The notes: a model not told the origin generated them from the sequence alone. Numbered from the stretch's first letter, positions 8,689-16,936 are shown. The stretch: 64,000 nucleotides of DNA from Streptomyces alboniger (GCF_008704395.1 NZ_CP023695.1:4030001-4094000); one strand, 5' to 3'. Made by a program: numbers and translations.

Positions 8689-9258
8689 TCAGCTCTCGGG
8701 CTCCATGTCGTCCTCCTCGAAGACCAGCAACGTACGCGTGCTGAGGACTTCGGGGATGGACTGGAGCCGGGTGAGCACCAGCTCGCGCAGGGCGCGGTTG
8801 TCCGGCGTGTGCACCAGGAGCAGTACGTCGAAGTCGCCGCTTACCAGTGCGATATGGGACGCACCCGGGAGTGCGCGCAGATGCTCGCGCACTGTACGCC
8901 AGGTGTTCTGGACGATCTTGAGCGTGATGTAGGCGGAGGCGCCCTGCCCGGCGCGCTCGTGGTTGATCCGCGCCCCGAAGCCCCGGATGACGCCGTCGTC
9001 GATGAGGCGGTTGATGCGCGCGTACGCGTTGGCCCGCGACACATGGACGCGTTCGGCCACGGAGCGTATCGATGCGCGACCGTCCGTGTGCAGGATCTGG
9101 AGGATGTCGCGGTCGATGGCGTCCAGGGGTCGAGGATCCGGCACCCGGGCCTCCGGTACTCGGGGCTCTGGCACCCGGGGCTCCGGTACTCGGGATTCCG
9201 GTACTCGGGGCTCCGGTGGGCCGCCGGCGTGCTGGTCGGCCATTCGTTCAGATGCCAT
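8689..9258 (-). CDS. bkdR: Lrp/AsnC-family regulator, BkdR-like, with a pentapeptide-repeat N-tail
   Basis: A 189-residue Lrp/AsnC regulator. Residues ~45-95 hold the winged HTH (LDAIDRDILQILHTDGRASI, then VSRANAYARINRLIDDGVI); the RAM/ligand domain follows to the end. It is divergent from a keto acid dehydrogenase operon, the arrangement of the branched-chain regulator BkdR. Residues ~15-44 are near-identical pentapeptides (PEPRV/PESRV/PEARV/PDPRP) encoded by 15-bp tandem repeats at about 9130-9225, a disordered extension absent from ordinary Lrp proteins. The ATG at 9258 follows GGGAGG; an internal ATG at 9243 is less favoured. Its own control probably uses the inverted repeat at 9298-9331. 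Confidence 0.83.
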   Translation of the reverse strand: MASERMADQHAGGPPEPRVPESRVPEPRVPEPRVPEARVPDPRPLDAIDRDILQILHTDGRASIRSVAERVHVSRANAYARINRLIDDGVIRGFGARINHERAGQGASAYITLKIVQNTWRTVREHLRALPGASHIALVSGDFDVLLLVHTPDNRALRELVLTRLQSIPEVLSTRTLLVFEEDDMEPES

Positions 9259-9297
9259 GTCCCCCCGCCTCCCTACCATGGACGTACTGCATCCATC

Positions 9298-9331
9298 CCA
9301 GGCTGTGCAGAACCGTTTGTCCACAGCCTGG
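9298..9331. promoter_or_regulatory. Inverted repeat between bkdR and bkdA
   Basis: Perfect 10-bp arms CCAGGCTGTG (9298-9307) and CACAGCCTGG (9322-9331) separated by 14 bp in the divergent promoter region. Spacing of about one and a half turns between arm centres suits an Lrp-type dimer or multimer. The left arm sequence recurs at 24101-24110 upstream of the second bkd operon. Confidence 0.5.
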
Positions 9332-9359
9332 AGGTGCCTGTAGCCAAAATGTGCCGACG

Positions 9360-9373
9360 ACCGAACAATCGGT
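9360..9373. promoter_or_regulatory. PaaR-type palindrome upstream of the first bkd operon
   Basis: ACCGAACAATCGGT differs by one central base from the site at 6443-6456. It lies 76 bp upstream of the E1alpha ATG. It implies that the phenylacetate repressor also controls this dehydrogenase; this is inferred, not shown. Confidence 0.68.
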
Positions 9374-9448
9374 AGGTGAGGCGCATCACATCGCTGCGCC
9401 TCTTTTGCCGCTCCCACGAGGAGTCCGCTTCCCCCAGGAGGTGCCGTC

Positions 9449-10612
9449 ATGACGGTCATGGAGCAGCGGGGCGCCTACCGGCCGACCCCGCCCCCCGCTT
9501 GGCAGCCCAGGACCGACCCCGCGCCGCTGCTGCCGGACGCCGAGCCGTACCGCGTCCTTGGCACGGAGGCCGCCGGGAAGGCCGACCCGGGGCTGCTGCG
9601 CCGGCTCTACGCGGAGCTGGTGCGCGGACGCCGTTACAACACGCAGGCGACGGCACTCACGAAGCAGGGCAGGCTCGCGGTCTACCCCTCGAGCACCGGC
9701 CAGGAGGCCTGCGAGATCGCCGCAGCGCTGGTGCTGGAGGAGCGGGACTGGCTCTTTCCCAGCTACCGGGACACGCTCGCCGTGCTCACCCGCGGGCTCG
9801 ATCCCGTGAGTGCCCTGACGCTGCTGCGCGGCGACTGGCACACGGGATACGACCCGCGCGAGCACCGCATAGCGCCCCTGTGCACCCCACTCGCCACCCA
9901 GCTGCCGCACGCCGTGGGCCTGGCGCACGCCGCCCGTCTCAAAGGCGACGACGTGGTCGCCCTCGCCATGGTCGGCGACGGCGGCACCAGTGAGGGCGAC
10001 TTCCACGAGGCGTTGAACTTCGCCGCGGTGTGGCGTGCGCCCGTGGTCTTCCTCGTGCAGAACAACGGCTTCGCGATCTCCGTGCCGCTCGACAGGCAGA
10101 CCGCCGCCCCCTCCTTGGCCCACAAGGCCGTCGGGTACGGCATGCCGGGACGCCTGGTGGACGGCAACGACGTGGCCGCGATGCACGAGGTCCTCGGCGA
10201 GGCGGTCGCCCGCGCGCGGGAGGGCGGCGGGCCGACCCTGGTCGAGGCGATCACGTACCGCATGGAAGCCCACACGAACGCCGACGACGCCACGCGCTAC
10301 CGCCACGACGACGAGGTCGCGGCCTGGCGTGACCACGACCCGGTCCTGCTCCTGGAGCGGGAGCTGGTGGAGCGCGGCCTCCTGGACGACGACACCAGGC
10401 GACGCGCGAGCGAGGACGCCGAGGCCATGGCGGCCGACCTGCGCGAACGCATGAACAAGGATCCCCTCCTGGACCCCATGGACCTCTTCACGCACGTGTA
10501 CGCCGAGCAGACCTCGCAACTACGGGAGCAGGCGGCGCAGTTGCGGGCCGAGCTGGAAGCAGCCGCGGAAGAGGCGGAAGCGGCGGAGTCGGCGAAGGGG
10601 GAGACGCGATGA
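9449..10612 (+). CDS. bkdA: Branched-chain-type 2-oxoacid dehydrogenase E1 alpha
   Basis: A 387-residue thiamine diphosphate-dependent E1 alpha subunit. The TPP motif begins MVGDGGTSEGDFHEALNFAA and ends with the paired Asn of FLVQNNG. E1 decarboxylates a 2-oxoacid and reductively acylates the E2 lipoyl group. The C-terminus is a short coiled-coil-like Glu/Ala tail. The ATG at 9449 follows AGGAGG. Its stop overlaps the E1 beta start. I use the Streptomyces avermitilis naming (bkdABC first, bkdFGH about 12 kb downstream), which I recall and which fits the lengths and spacing here. The 2-oxoacid substrate is not readable; the PaaR-type site upstream raises phenylpyruvate as a candidate besides the branched-chain acids. 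Confidence 0.88.
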   Translation: MTVMEQRGAYRPTPPPAWQPRTDPAPLLPDAEPYRVLGTEAAGKADPGLLRRLYAELVRGRRYNTQATALTKQGRLAVYPSSTGQEACEIAAALVLEERDWLFPSYRDTLAVLTRGLDPVSALTLLRGDWHTGYDPREHRIAPLCTPLATQLPHAVGLAHAARLKGDDVVALAMVGDGGTSEGDFHEALNFAAVWRAPVVFLVQNNGFAISVPLDRQTAAPSLAHKAVGYGMPGRLVDGNDVAAMHEVLGEAVARAREGGGPTLVEAITYRMEAHTNADDATRYRHDDEVAAWRDHDPVLLLERELVERGLLDDDTRRRASEDAEAMAADLRERMNKDPLLDPMDLFTHVYAEQTSQLREQAAQLRAELEAAAEEAEAAESAKGETR

Positions 10613-11625
10613 CCACGGTCGCGGCGAAGCCGGCCACCAAACCGGCCACCATGGCGCAGGCGCTCGGACGAGCGCTGCGCGACTCCATGGCCGAGGACTC
10701 CTCCGTGCACGTCCTGGGTGAGGACGTCGGGGCCCTCGGTGGTGTCTTCCGGGTCACCGACGGGCTCACCAAGGAGTTCGGCGAGGACCGTTGTACGGAC
10801 ACCCCGCTGGCCGAGGCGGGCATCCTCGGGACGGCGGTCGGCATGGCGATGTACGGCCTGCGGCCCGTCGTCGAGATGCAGTTCGACGCCTTCGCCTATC
10901 CCGCCTTCGAGCAGCTGATCTCGCATGTGGCGCGCATGCGCAACCGCACCAGGGGCGCGATGCCGCTGCCCATCACCGTGCGCGTGCCCTACGGCGGCGG
11001 GATCGGCGGCGTCGAACACCACAGCGACTCATCCGAGGCGTACTACATGGCGACGCCGGGCCTGCACGTCGTCGCGCCCGCCACGGTCGCCGACGCGTAC
11101 GGCCTGCTGCGGGCCTCCATCGCCTCCGACGACCCGGTCGTCTTCCTGGAGCCGAAGCGCCTGTACTGGTCCAAGGCGGACTGGAACCCGGACGCGCCCC
11201 AGAGCGTTGAACCGATAGGCCGCGCGGTGGTGCGGCGCCCCGGGCGCAGCGCCACGCTCATCACGTACGGCCCGTCCGTGCCCGTCTGCCTGGAGGCGGC
11301 CGAGGCCGCCCGCGCCGAGGGCTGGGATCTCGAAGTGGTCGACCTGCGCTCGCTGGTGCCCTTCGACGACGAGACGGTCGCCGCGTCCGTACGACGCACG
11401 GGCCGGGCTGTCGTCGTGCACGAGTCGAGCGGCTTCGGCGGGCCCGGCGGGGAGATCGCCGCGCGGGTCACCGAGCGGTGCTTCCATCACTTGGAGGCGC
11501 CGGTGCTGCGGGTCGCGGGGTTCGACATCCCGTATCCGCCGCCGATGCTGGAGAAGCACCATCTGCCGGGCGTCGACCGGATCCTGGACGCGGTCGCGCG
11601 GTTGCAGTGGGAGGCGCAGAGCTGA
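10609..11625 (+). CDS. bkdB: Branched-chain-type 2-oxoacid dehydrogenase E1 beta
   Basis: A 338-residue E1 beta subunit, partner of the preceding E1 alpha in an alpha2beta2 tetramer. Family sequence is clear: VLGEDVGALGGVFRVTDGL, DTPLAEAGILGTAVGMAM, RVPYGGGIGGVEHHS and the C-terminal transketolase-like region VVVHESSGFGGPGGEIA. The ATG at 10609 overlaps the E1 alpha stop, and the last base of its own stop is the first base of the E2 ATG. The operon is therefore tightly coupled and stoichiometric. The first ~15 residues (TTVAAKPATKPATMAQ) form a short extra tail relative to the second copy at 25603. Confidence 0.92.
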   Translation: MTTVAAKPATKPATMAQALGRALRDSMAEDSSVHVLGEDVGALGGVFRVTDGLTKEFGEDRCTDTPLAEAGILGTAVGMAMYGLRPVVEMQFDAFAYPAFEQLISHVARMRNRTRGAMPLPITVRVPYGGGIGGVEHHSDSSEAYYMATPGLHVVAPATVADAYGLLRASIASDDPVVFLEPKRLYWSKADWNPDAPQSVEPIGRAVVRRPGRSATLITYGPSVPVCLEAAEAARAEGWDLEVVDLRSLVPFDDETVAASVRRTGRAVVVHESSGFGGPGGEIAARVTERCFHHLEAPVLRVAGFDIPYPPPMLEKHHLPGVDRILDAVARLQWEAQS

Positions 11626-13064
11626 TGGCGCAGGTGTTGGAGTTCAAGCTGCCCGACCTCGGCGAGGGGCTGACGGAGGCCGAGATCGTCCGCTGGCTCG
11701 TCGAGGTCGGGGACGTCGTCGCCGTCGACCAGCCGGTCGTCGAGGTCGAGACGGCCAAGGCGATGGTCGAAGTGCCGTGTCCCTACGGAGGCGTGGTCAC
11801 GGCCCGATTCGGTGAGGAAGGCGCGGAACTGCCCGTCGGGGCGCCGCTGTTGACCGTCGCTGTGGGGGCTCCCGCCGATCCTGGCGCGCCGGTCGACAGT
11901 CACACCCCCGACGATGGAGGCGCACCGGTCGGGGTCCGTGCGCCGGAGGAGCCCGCAGAGCGGGCGCTGCAAGCGGCGGCCGAGGAGTCTTCCGGCAATG
12001 TCCTGGTCGGTTACGGCACCGCGGCCGCGCCTGCCCGCCGCAGGAGGGTGCGGCCCACCCGGCCGGCCTTTGAGGTGCCCGCCGCGCTCTCCGGAGAGGC
12101 GACCTCCGGAGGGTCGGAAAGTCCCGCCACGCGCGTGGACGGCCCTGTGCCGGTGATCTCTCCGCTCGTACGCAGGCTGGCGCGGGAGCATGACGTGGAT
12201 CTGCGCGCGCTGGCGGGTTCGGGCCCCGACGGGCTCATCACGCGGGCCGACGTCGAGGCGGCCATCGGCGCGGGCCCGGCGGGCACGGCGGGCACACGTG
12301 AGGCCGTGGCCTCCGAGGAGCGCCGCCAGGTGGAGGCGGGGCAGGAGCCCACGCGCGCGGGCCTGGCGTCCCGGCATCCGCTGACCGGCGTCCGGGGCCT
12401 CGTCGCGGACAAGATGTCCCGCAGCAGGCGCGAGATACCGGAGGCCACCTGCTGGGTCGACGCCGACGCGACCGAGCTGCTCGCCGCCCGCGCCGCCATG
12501 AACGCCGCTGTGACGGAGCGCGACGGCCAGAAGGTGTCGCTGCTCGCGTTGTTCGCCCGCATCAGCGTGGCCGCGCTCGGCCGCTTCCCGGTGCTCAACT
12601 CCAGCGTGGACATGGAGGCGCGGGAGGTGCGCCGATTCGCCGACATCCACCTCGGGTTCGCCGCGCAGACCGATCGTGGCCTGGTCGTCCCCGTCGTACG
12701 GCACGCCCAGACACGGACGACGGAGTCGATCAACGCCGAGCTGATCCGGCTCACCGAGGAGGGGCGGGCCGGGAAGCTGACCCCCCGCGACCTCACCGGG
12801 GGGACGTTCACGCTGAACAACTACGGCGTGTTCGGGGTCGACGGCTCCACGCCGATCATCAACCACCCCGAGGCGGCCATGCTCGGCGTGGGCCGGATCG
12901 TGCCGAAGCCGTGGGTGCACCAGGGGGAGTTGGCGGTGCGGCATGTGGTCCAGCTGTCGCTCACGTTCGACCACCGGGTGTGCGACGGTGGTACGGCGGG
13001 CGGCTTCCTGCGGTACGTGGCGGACTGTGTCGAACAGCCGGCGTTGCTGCTGCGGTCGGTGTGA
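11625..13064 (+). CDS. bkdC: 2-oxoacid dehydrogenase E2, lipoyl acyltransferase
   Basis: A 479-residue dihydrolipoamide acyltransferase. Domains in order: one lipoyl domain (~residues 3-78, lipoylated Lys in VEVETAKAMVEV), a flexible Ala/Pro/Glu linker, the peripheral-subunit-binding domain (~167-205, ISPLVRRLAREHDVDLRALA), another linker, and the catalytic domain (~250-479). The active-site motif DHRVCDGG supplies the catalytic His and Asp, and NNYGVFGVDGSTPI is typical. It forms the core of the complex and passes the acyl group to CoA. No E3 gene is in the operon, so a shared lipoamide dehydrogenase must serve it. The ATG at 11625 shares one base with the E1 beta stop. Confidence 0.91.
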   Translation: MAQVLEFKLPDLGEGLTEAEIVRWLVEVGDVVAVDQPVVEVETAKAMVEVPCPYGGVVTARFGEEGAELPVGAPLLTVAVGAPADPGAPVDSHTPDDGGAPVGVRAPEEPAERALQAAAEESSGNVLVGYGTAAAPARRRRVRPTRPAFEVPAALSGEATSGGSESPATRVDGPVPVISPLVRRLAREHDVDLRALAGSGPDGLITRADVEAAIGAGPAGTAGTREAVASEERRQVEAGQEPTRAGLASRHPLTGVRGLVADKMSRSRREIPEATCWVDADATELLAARAAMNAAVTERDGQKVSLLALFARISVAALGRFPVLNSSVDMEAREVRRFADIHLGFAAQTDRGLVVPVVRHAQTRTTESINAELIRLTEEGRAGKLTPRDLTGGTFTLNNYGVFGVDGSTPIINHPEAAMLGVGRIVPKPWVHQGELAVRHVVQLSLTFDHRVCDGGTAGGFLRYVADCVEQPALLLRSV

Positions 13065-13167
13065 GGCGGGCGTCGGAGTGAGGGGGCGCCACCTGGTGAC
13101 GTAAGTCCCTTGCCCTGAGCGCCCTTAGCGGGGTGGCAATGATCCTCCGTATGCCCATACTCAGGGG

Positions 13168-14217
13168 GTGACCGCGAACGAGGGTGCCTCCTATGACGCC
13201 GTGGTGCTCGCAGGTGGCGGCGCCGCTCGGCTCGGCGGCGCCGACAAACCCGGCGTGCGCGTCGGCGGGCGGACGCTGCTCGACCGGGTCCTGACCGCCT
13301 GTTCCGGCGCCGGGACCACCGTCGTGGTGGCCGCGCCGAGACCGACCGCGCGGCCCGTGGTGTGGGCGCGTGAGGAGCCGCCGGGCGGCGGGCCGCTGGC
13401 CGCGCTGGACGCGGGACTGCGGCGTACCGCGGCGGAGTGGGTGGTGGTGCTCTCCGCGGACCTGCCGTTCCTGGAGGAGTGGACCGTACGCCGCCTGCTG
13501 GAGGCTCTGCGGGACAGCGGGGCGGACGGGGCGGTTCTCACCGACCCGGAAGGGCGTGATCAGCCGCTCGTCGCGGCCTACCGCAGTGCGTCGCTGCGGC
13601 GGGGGATCGCGGAACTCGCGGGCACGGGTGAAGGCGGCGGGCTCGGCGGGCTGCCACTGCGGCGGCTCGTTTCGCGGCTCGGTCTGACCCGGGTAGCCGA
13701 TCCCGTCGCCGCCTTCGACTGCGACACCTGGGACGACATCGCCACCGCGCGGGCGCGGATCAGGGAGCATGGGCATGTGTTGGATGAATGGATTTCCGCA
13801 GTCAAGGACGAGCTGGGCATCGAACTCGACGTCGATACCGGCATGCTCCTCGACCTCGCCCGCGACGCCGCGCACGGTGTGGCCAGGCCGGCGGCACCGC
13901 TGACCACCTTCCTCGTCGGCTACGCGGCAGCGCAGGCCGCTGCGCGGGGCGGGGCGGGGGCGACGGGCGGAGCCGAAGCCGTCGCCGACGCGTCGCGCAG
14001 GGCCGCGGCGCTTGCCGCCCGCTGGGCGGAGGAGGAGGCCCAGCAGGGTGCGACGCCGGGGGCCGGGGCCGCCCCCACCACCCCTGCAAAGCCGCAGACC
14101 TCGCCCTCGCAGCCGCAGACCTCCCCCTCGCGGTCGCAGGCCGCCGCCCCTACCCCGCACACCTCCCACACCTCCCACACTCCGCCCTCCCCCGGTTCCT
14201 CCTCGGATGCCGGATGA
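13168..14217 (+). CDS. MobA-like nucleotidyltransferase fused to a DUF6457 domain
   Basis: A 349-residue protein. Residues ~8-190 are a MobA-type NTP transferase with the signature VVLAGGGAARLGGADKPGV and the metal-site region VVLSADLPFLEEW; such enzymes attach GMP to molybdopterin. Residues ~200-285 (VLDEWISAVKDELGIELDVD, then LLDLARDAAHGVARP) match the small helical DUF6457 domain often found with molybdenum cofactor genes. The last ~60 residues are Ala, Pro, Thr and Ser low complexity. The start is GTG at 13168. The stop overlaps the moeA ATG, so cofactor synthesis is the context. It could alternatively act on another nucleotide; guanylyltransferase activity is inferred. Confidence 0.85.
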   Translation: MTANEGASYDAVVLAGGGAARLGGADKPGVRVGGRTLLDRVLTACSGAGTTVVVAAPRPTARPVVWAREEPPGGGPLAALDAGLRRTAAEWVVVLSADLPFLEEWTVRRLLEALRDSGADGAVLTDPEGRDQPLVAAYRSASLRRGIAELAGTGEGGGLGGLPLRRLVSRLGLTRVADPVAAFDCDTWDDIATARARIREHGHVLDEWISAVKDELGIELDVDTGMLLDLARDAAHGVARPAAPLTTFLVGYAAAQAAARGGAGATGGAEAVADASRRAAALAARWAEEEAQQGATPGAGAAPTTPAKPQTSPSQPQTSPSRSQAAAPTPHTSHTSHTPPSPGSSSDAG

Positions 14218-15701
14218 CCGGGCAGCCCCTGCCGGACGCCGAGTTCGATGAAGCTCTCGCGCTGGTGAACGAGTGCAGGGACGGCCACGGTGCCGTCCCC
14301 CGTTCGGCGCCACCGACCACGCCGACTCCCACCCCCGCGCCCGCGCCGCAGGATGCCCCGTACGCGCAAGCCACCCCGCCCGCACAATCCACGCCCCCCA
14401 CCCCCGGCGAGCCCAAGCACCGCGACGTCAGCCCCTGGCCCGCCGCCCGCGCCCGTGCCGCGCAGGCAGTGCCCCGGGCCGGGGGCGAGCCCGTGGCCGT
14501 CCCGCTGGACAAGGCGCTCGGCATGACCTTGGCCGCGCCGCTCGCCGCCCTGACCGATCTGCCGTCGTTCGACACCTCCGCGATGGACGGCTGGGCCGTC
14601 GCGGGCCCCGGCCCCTGGGTCGTACGGGCCGACGGGATCCTCGCCGGGCACGACCGCCCGGAGGCGCTGGGGGACGGCGAGGCGGTCCGCATCGCCACGG
14701 GCGCCCGTATCCCGCGGGACGCCACCGCGGTCCTGCGCAGTGAGCACGGCCGCATCGACGACAAGGGCAGGCTGCACGCCCTGCGCGAGGTCGTGCCGGG
14801 CCAGGACATCCGCCCGCGCGGCCAGGAGTGCCGTTCCGGCGACCACCTCCTGCCGTCCGGGGCCCGGATCACACCCGCCGTGCTCGGCCTGGCCGCGGCC
14901 GCCGGATACGACACGCTCAGCGCCGTCCGCCGACCGCGCGCCGAAGTCCTCGTACTGGGCGACGAGTTGCTGACCGACGGGCTGCCCCGCGACGGCCTCA
15001 TCCGGGACGCGCTCGGCCCGATGCTGCCGCCCTGGCTGCGCACGCTGGGCGCCGAGGTCACCGGGGTGCGGCGGCTGGGCGACGACCCGGAGGCGCTCCA
15101 CGAGGCCCTGACGACGTCCACAGCCGACCTGGTCGTGACGACGGGCGGTACGGCCGCGGGCCCGGTAGACCACGTCCACCCCACGCTGCGCCGCATCGGT
15201 GCCGAACTGCTCGTGGACGGCGTCGCCGTACGCCCCGGGCACCCCATGCTGCTGGCCCGCCTCCGTCCCGGTCGGCACCTCGTCGGCCTGCCGGGCAACC
15301 CGCTCGCCGCGATCTCCGGCCTGCTGACGCTGGCCGAGCCCCTGCTGCGTACGCTCAACGGACGCGGGCCGGGGCAGCCGGGCGGCCCCGCGACAACCGC
15401 GGCCTACCCCGCGAGCACCCCGCACCACGTAAGCACCGAGCACCCCGCAAACACCGCGTACACCGCACCTGTACGCGATGACGTGCAGGGGCATCCGTAC
15501 GACACCCGCCTCGTGCCCGTCGCCCTGCGCGGTGAGCACGCCGTGCCGCTGCGCTTCAACGGTCCGGCGATGCTGCGCGGCATCGCCGCGGCCGACGGGC
15601 TCGCGGTCGTGCCGCCCGGCGGCGCGCACAAGGGACAGGAGCTGGAAATCCTCGACCTGCCATGGGGCCCGGCCGACGACGGCGGGGAGTGTTTCACGTG
15701 A
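14214..15701 (+). CDS. moeA: MoeA, molybdopterin molybdenumtransferase
   Basis: A 495-residue MoeA-family enzyme, which inserts molybdate into adenylylated molybdopterin. After an N-terminal Pro/Thr-rich insert (~residues 25-75) the conserved sequence starts at SPWPAARARAAQ. The substrate region SFDTSAMDGWAV, VRIATGARIPRDATAVLRSE and the MoCF fold VVTTGGTAAGPVDHVHPTLR and VGLPGNPLAAISGLLTL are all visible. Another ~45 low-complexity residues (TPHHVSTEHPANTAYTAPV) are inserted before the last domain. The start overlaps the mobA-like stop. The last 11 bases are part of an exact parS sequence, and the stop overlaps the GTG of the next gene. Confidence 0.92.
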   Translation: MTGQPLPDAEFDEALALVNECRDGHGAVPRSAPPTTPTPTPAPAPQDAPYAQATPPAQSTPPTPGEPKHRDVSPWPAARARAAQAVPRAGGEPVAVPLDKALGMTLAAPLAALTDLPSFDTSAMDGWAVAGPGPWVVRADGILAGHDRPEALGDGEAVRIATGARIPRDATAVLRSEHGRIDDKGRLHALREVVPGQDIRPRGQECRSGDHLLPSGARITPAVLGLAAAAGYDTLSAVRRPRAEVLVLGDELLTDGLPRDGLIRDALGPMLPPWLRTLGAEVTGVRRLGDDPEALHEALTTSTADLVVTTGGTAAGPVDHVHPTLRRIGAELLVDGVAVRPGHPMLLARLRPGRHLVGLPGNPLAAISGLLTLAEPLLRTLNGRGPGQPGGPATTAAYPASTPHHVSTEHPANTAYTAPVRDDVQGHPYDTRLVPVALRGEHAVPLRFNGPAMLRGIAAADGLAVVPPGGAHKGQELEILDLPWGPADDGGECFT

Positions 15702-15704
15702 AAC
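15691..15704. other. parS centromere site (ParB-binding)
   Basis: GTTTCACGTGAAAC, a perfect 14-bp palindrome identical to the parS consensus of Streptomyces. It spans the last codons of moeA and the GTG start of the potassium channel gene, so it is under coding constraint in two genes at once. Streptomyces parS sites cluster around oriC, which places this window in the origin-proximal chromosome. I find no second exact copy in the window. Confidence 0.93.
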
Positions 15705-16795
15705 TTCCCGGCCACGACGCCATCGCCCGTCACCCCGAAGAACACCACACGACGCACCGGATCAAGCTGCCCCAGCGGGTGGTTGAACGGCCCCTGCGCC
15801 AGGTCACCCGGCGTCTGGTGATGGCCTTGCTGGTGCTCGCCCTGACGACGTTCATAGTCTGGATCGATCGCGCCGGCTATCACGACAACTCCGACGAGCG
15901 CGTCGACTTCCTCGATGCCGCGTACTACGCCACGGTGACGCTCTCCACCACCGGTTACGGCGACATCGTCCCGTACAGCGACAGCGCCCGGCTCACCAAC
16001 ATCCTCCTGATCACGCCGTTGCGCGTGCTCTTTCTGATCATCCTGGTCGGCACGACCCTCGAAGTGCTCACGGAACGGACGCGCGAGGAATGGCGTCTGT
16101 CCCGCTGGAGGTCCAACTTGCGTGAACACACTGTCGTCGTCGGCTTCGGGACGAAGGGCCGCTCGGCGATCCAGACCGTCTGCGCGACCGGGCTGAAGCC
16201 GGAGCAGATCGTGGTGGTCGATCCCAGCGCGAAGGTCATCGACGCGGCCACGGCGGAGGGCTACGCGGGTGTCGTCGGCGACGCGACGCGCAGCGACGTA
16301 CTGCTCCGCGCGGAGGTGCAGCGGGCCCGGCAGATCATCATCGCGACGCAGCGCGACGATACGGCGGTCCTCGTCGCGCTCACCGCGCGGCAGCTGAACC
16401 GCGGGGCGAAGATCGTCGCCGCGGTGCGCGAGGAGGAGAACGCGCCGCTGCTGCGGCAGTCCGGCGCCGACGCGGTGATCACCAGCGCCAGCGCGGCGGG
16501 GCGGCTCCTCGGGCTCTCCGTGCTGAGCCCGAGCGCGGGCATGGTCATGGAGGACCTGATCCAGCAGGGCTCGGGGCTCGACCTCGTCGAGCGGCCGGTC
16601 ATAAAGGCCGAGGTGGGGAAGGGCGTCCGGGATACGGAGGACCTCGTCGTGAGTGTCGTACGAGGGCATCGGGTGCTGGGGTACGACGACCCCGCCGTCG
16701 GGAAGCTCCAGTTGACGGACCGGCTGATCACGATCGTCCGGGCCTCGCCCGCGACGGTGATCGCGCCTGACACGAAGCCGCTGCCGACGGACTGA
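15698..16795 (+). CDS. Two-TM potassium channel with RCK (TrkA-N) domain
   Basis: A 365-residue ion-channel protein. TM1 is at ~residues 38-60 (RRLVMALLVLALTTFIVWI), the pore loop carries the filter TTGYGD, and TM2 is LTNILLITPLRVLFLIILVG. A cytoplasmic RCK domain follows with the nucleotide-binding VVVGFGTKGRSA and a C-terminal TrkA-C-like region. This matches MthK-type, ligand-gated K+ channels of the plasma membrane. The GTG start at 15698 overlaps the moeA stop and has GGGGAG upstream; parS covers the start codon, so ParB loading could affect its expression. Selectivity for K+ is inferred from the filter motif. Confidence 0.9.
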   Translation: MKLPGHDAIARHPEEHHTTHRIKLPQRVVERPLRQVTRRLVMALLVLALTTFIVWIDRAGYHDNSDERVDFLDAAYYATVTLSTTGYGDIVPYSDSARLTNILLITPLRVLFLIILVGTTLEVLTERTREEWRLSRWRSNLREHTVVVGFGTKGRSAIQTVCATGLKPEQIVVVDPSAKVIDAATAEGYAGVVGDATRSDVLLRAEVQRARQIIIATQRDDTAVLVALTARQLNRGAKIVAAVREEENAPLLRQSGADAVITSASAAGRLLGLSVLSPSAGMVMEDLIQQGSGLDLVERPVIKAEVGKGVRDTEDLVVSVVRGHRVLGYDDPAVGKLQLTDRLITIVRASPATVIAPDTKPLPTD

Positions 16796-16838
16796 ACGGC
16801 CCGAACGGCCCGAACGGCCCGAACGGCCCGAACGGCCC
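16794..16838. repeat. Five tandem 9-bp repeats after the channel gene
   Basis: The unit GAACGGCCC is repeated five times without a mismatch, beginning inside the TGA stop codon of the channel gene, followed by two degenerate units to about 16852. Copy-number variation between strains is likely. No function is evident. Confidence 0.9.
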
Positions 16839-16936
16839 GACGGTCCGAACGGTCCCGCCACGGTGGAGGGCGCCTCTCGCAGGGCGCCCCTGGCTTACAG
16901 GGCGCCCCAGTTGGGGTCGGGAGTAGCCTCGGAATC

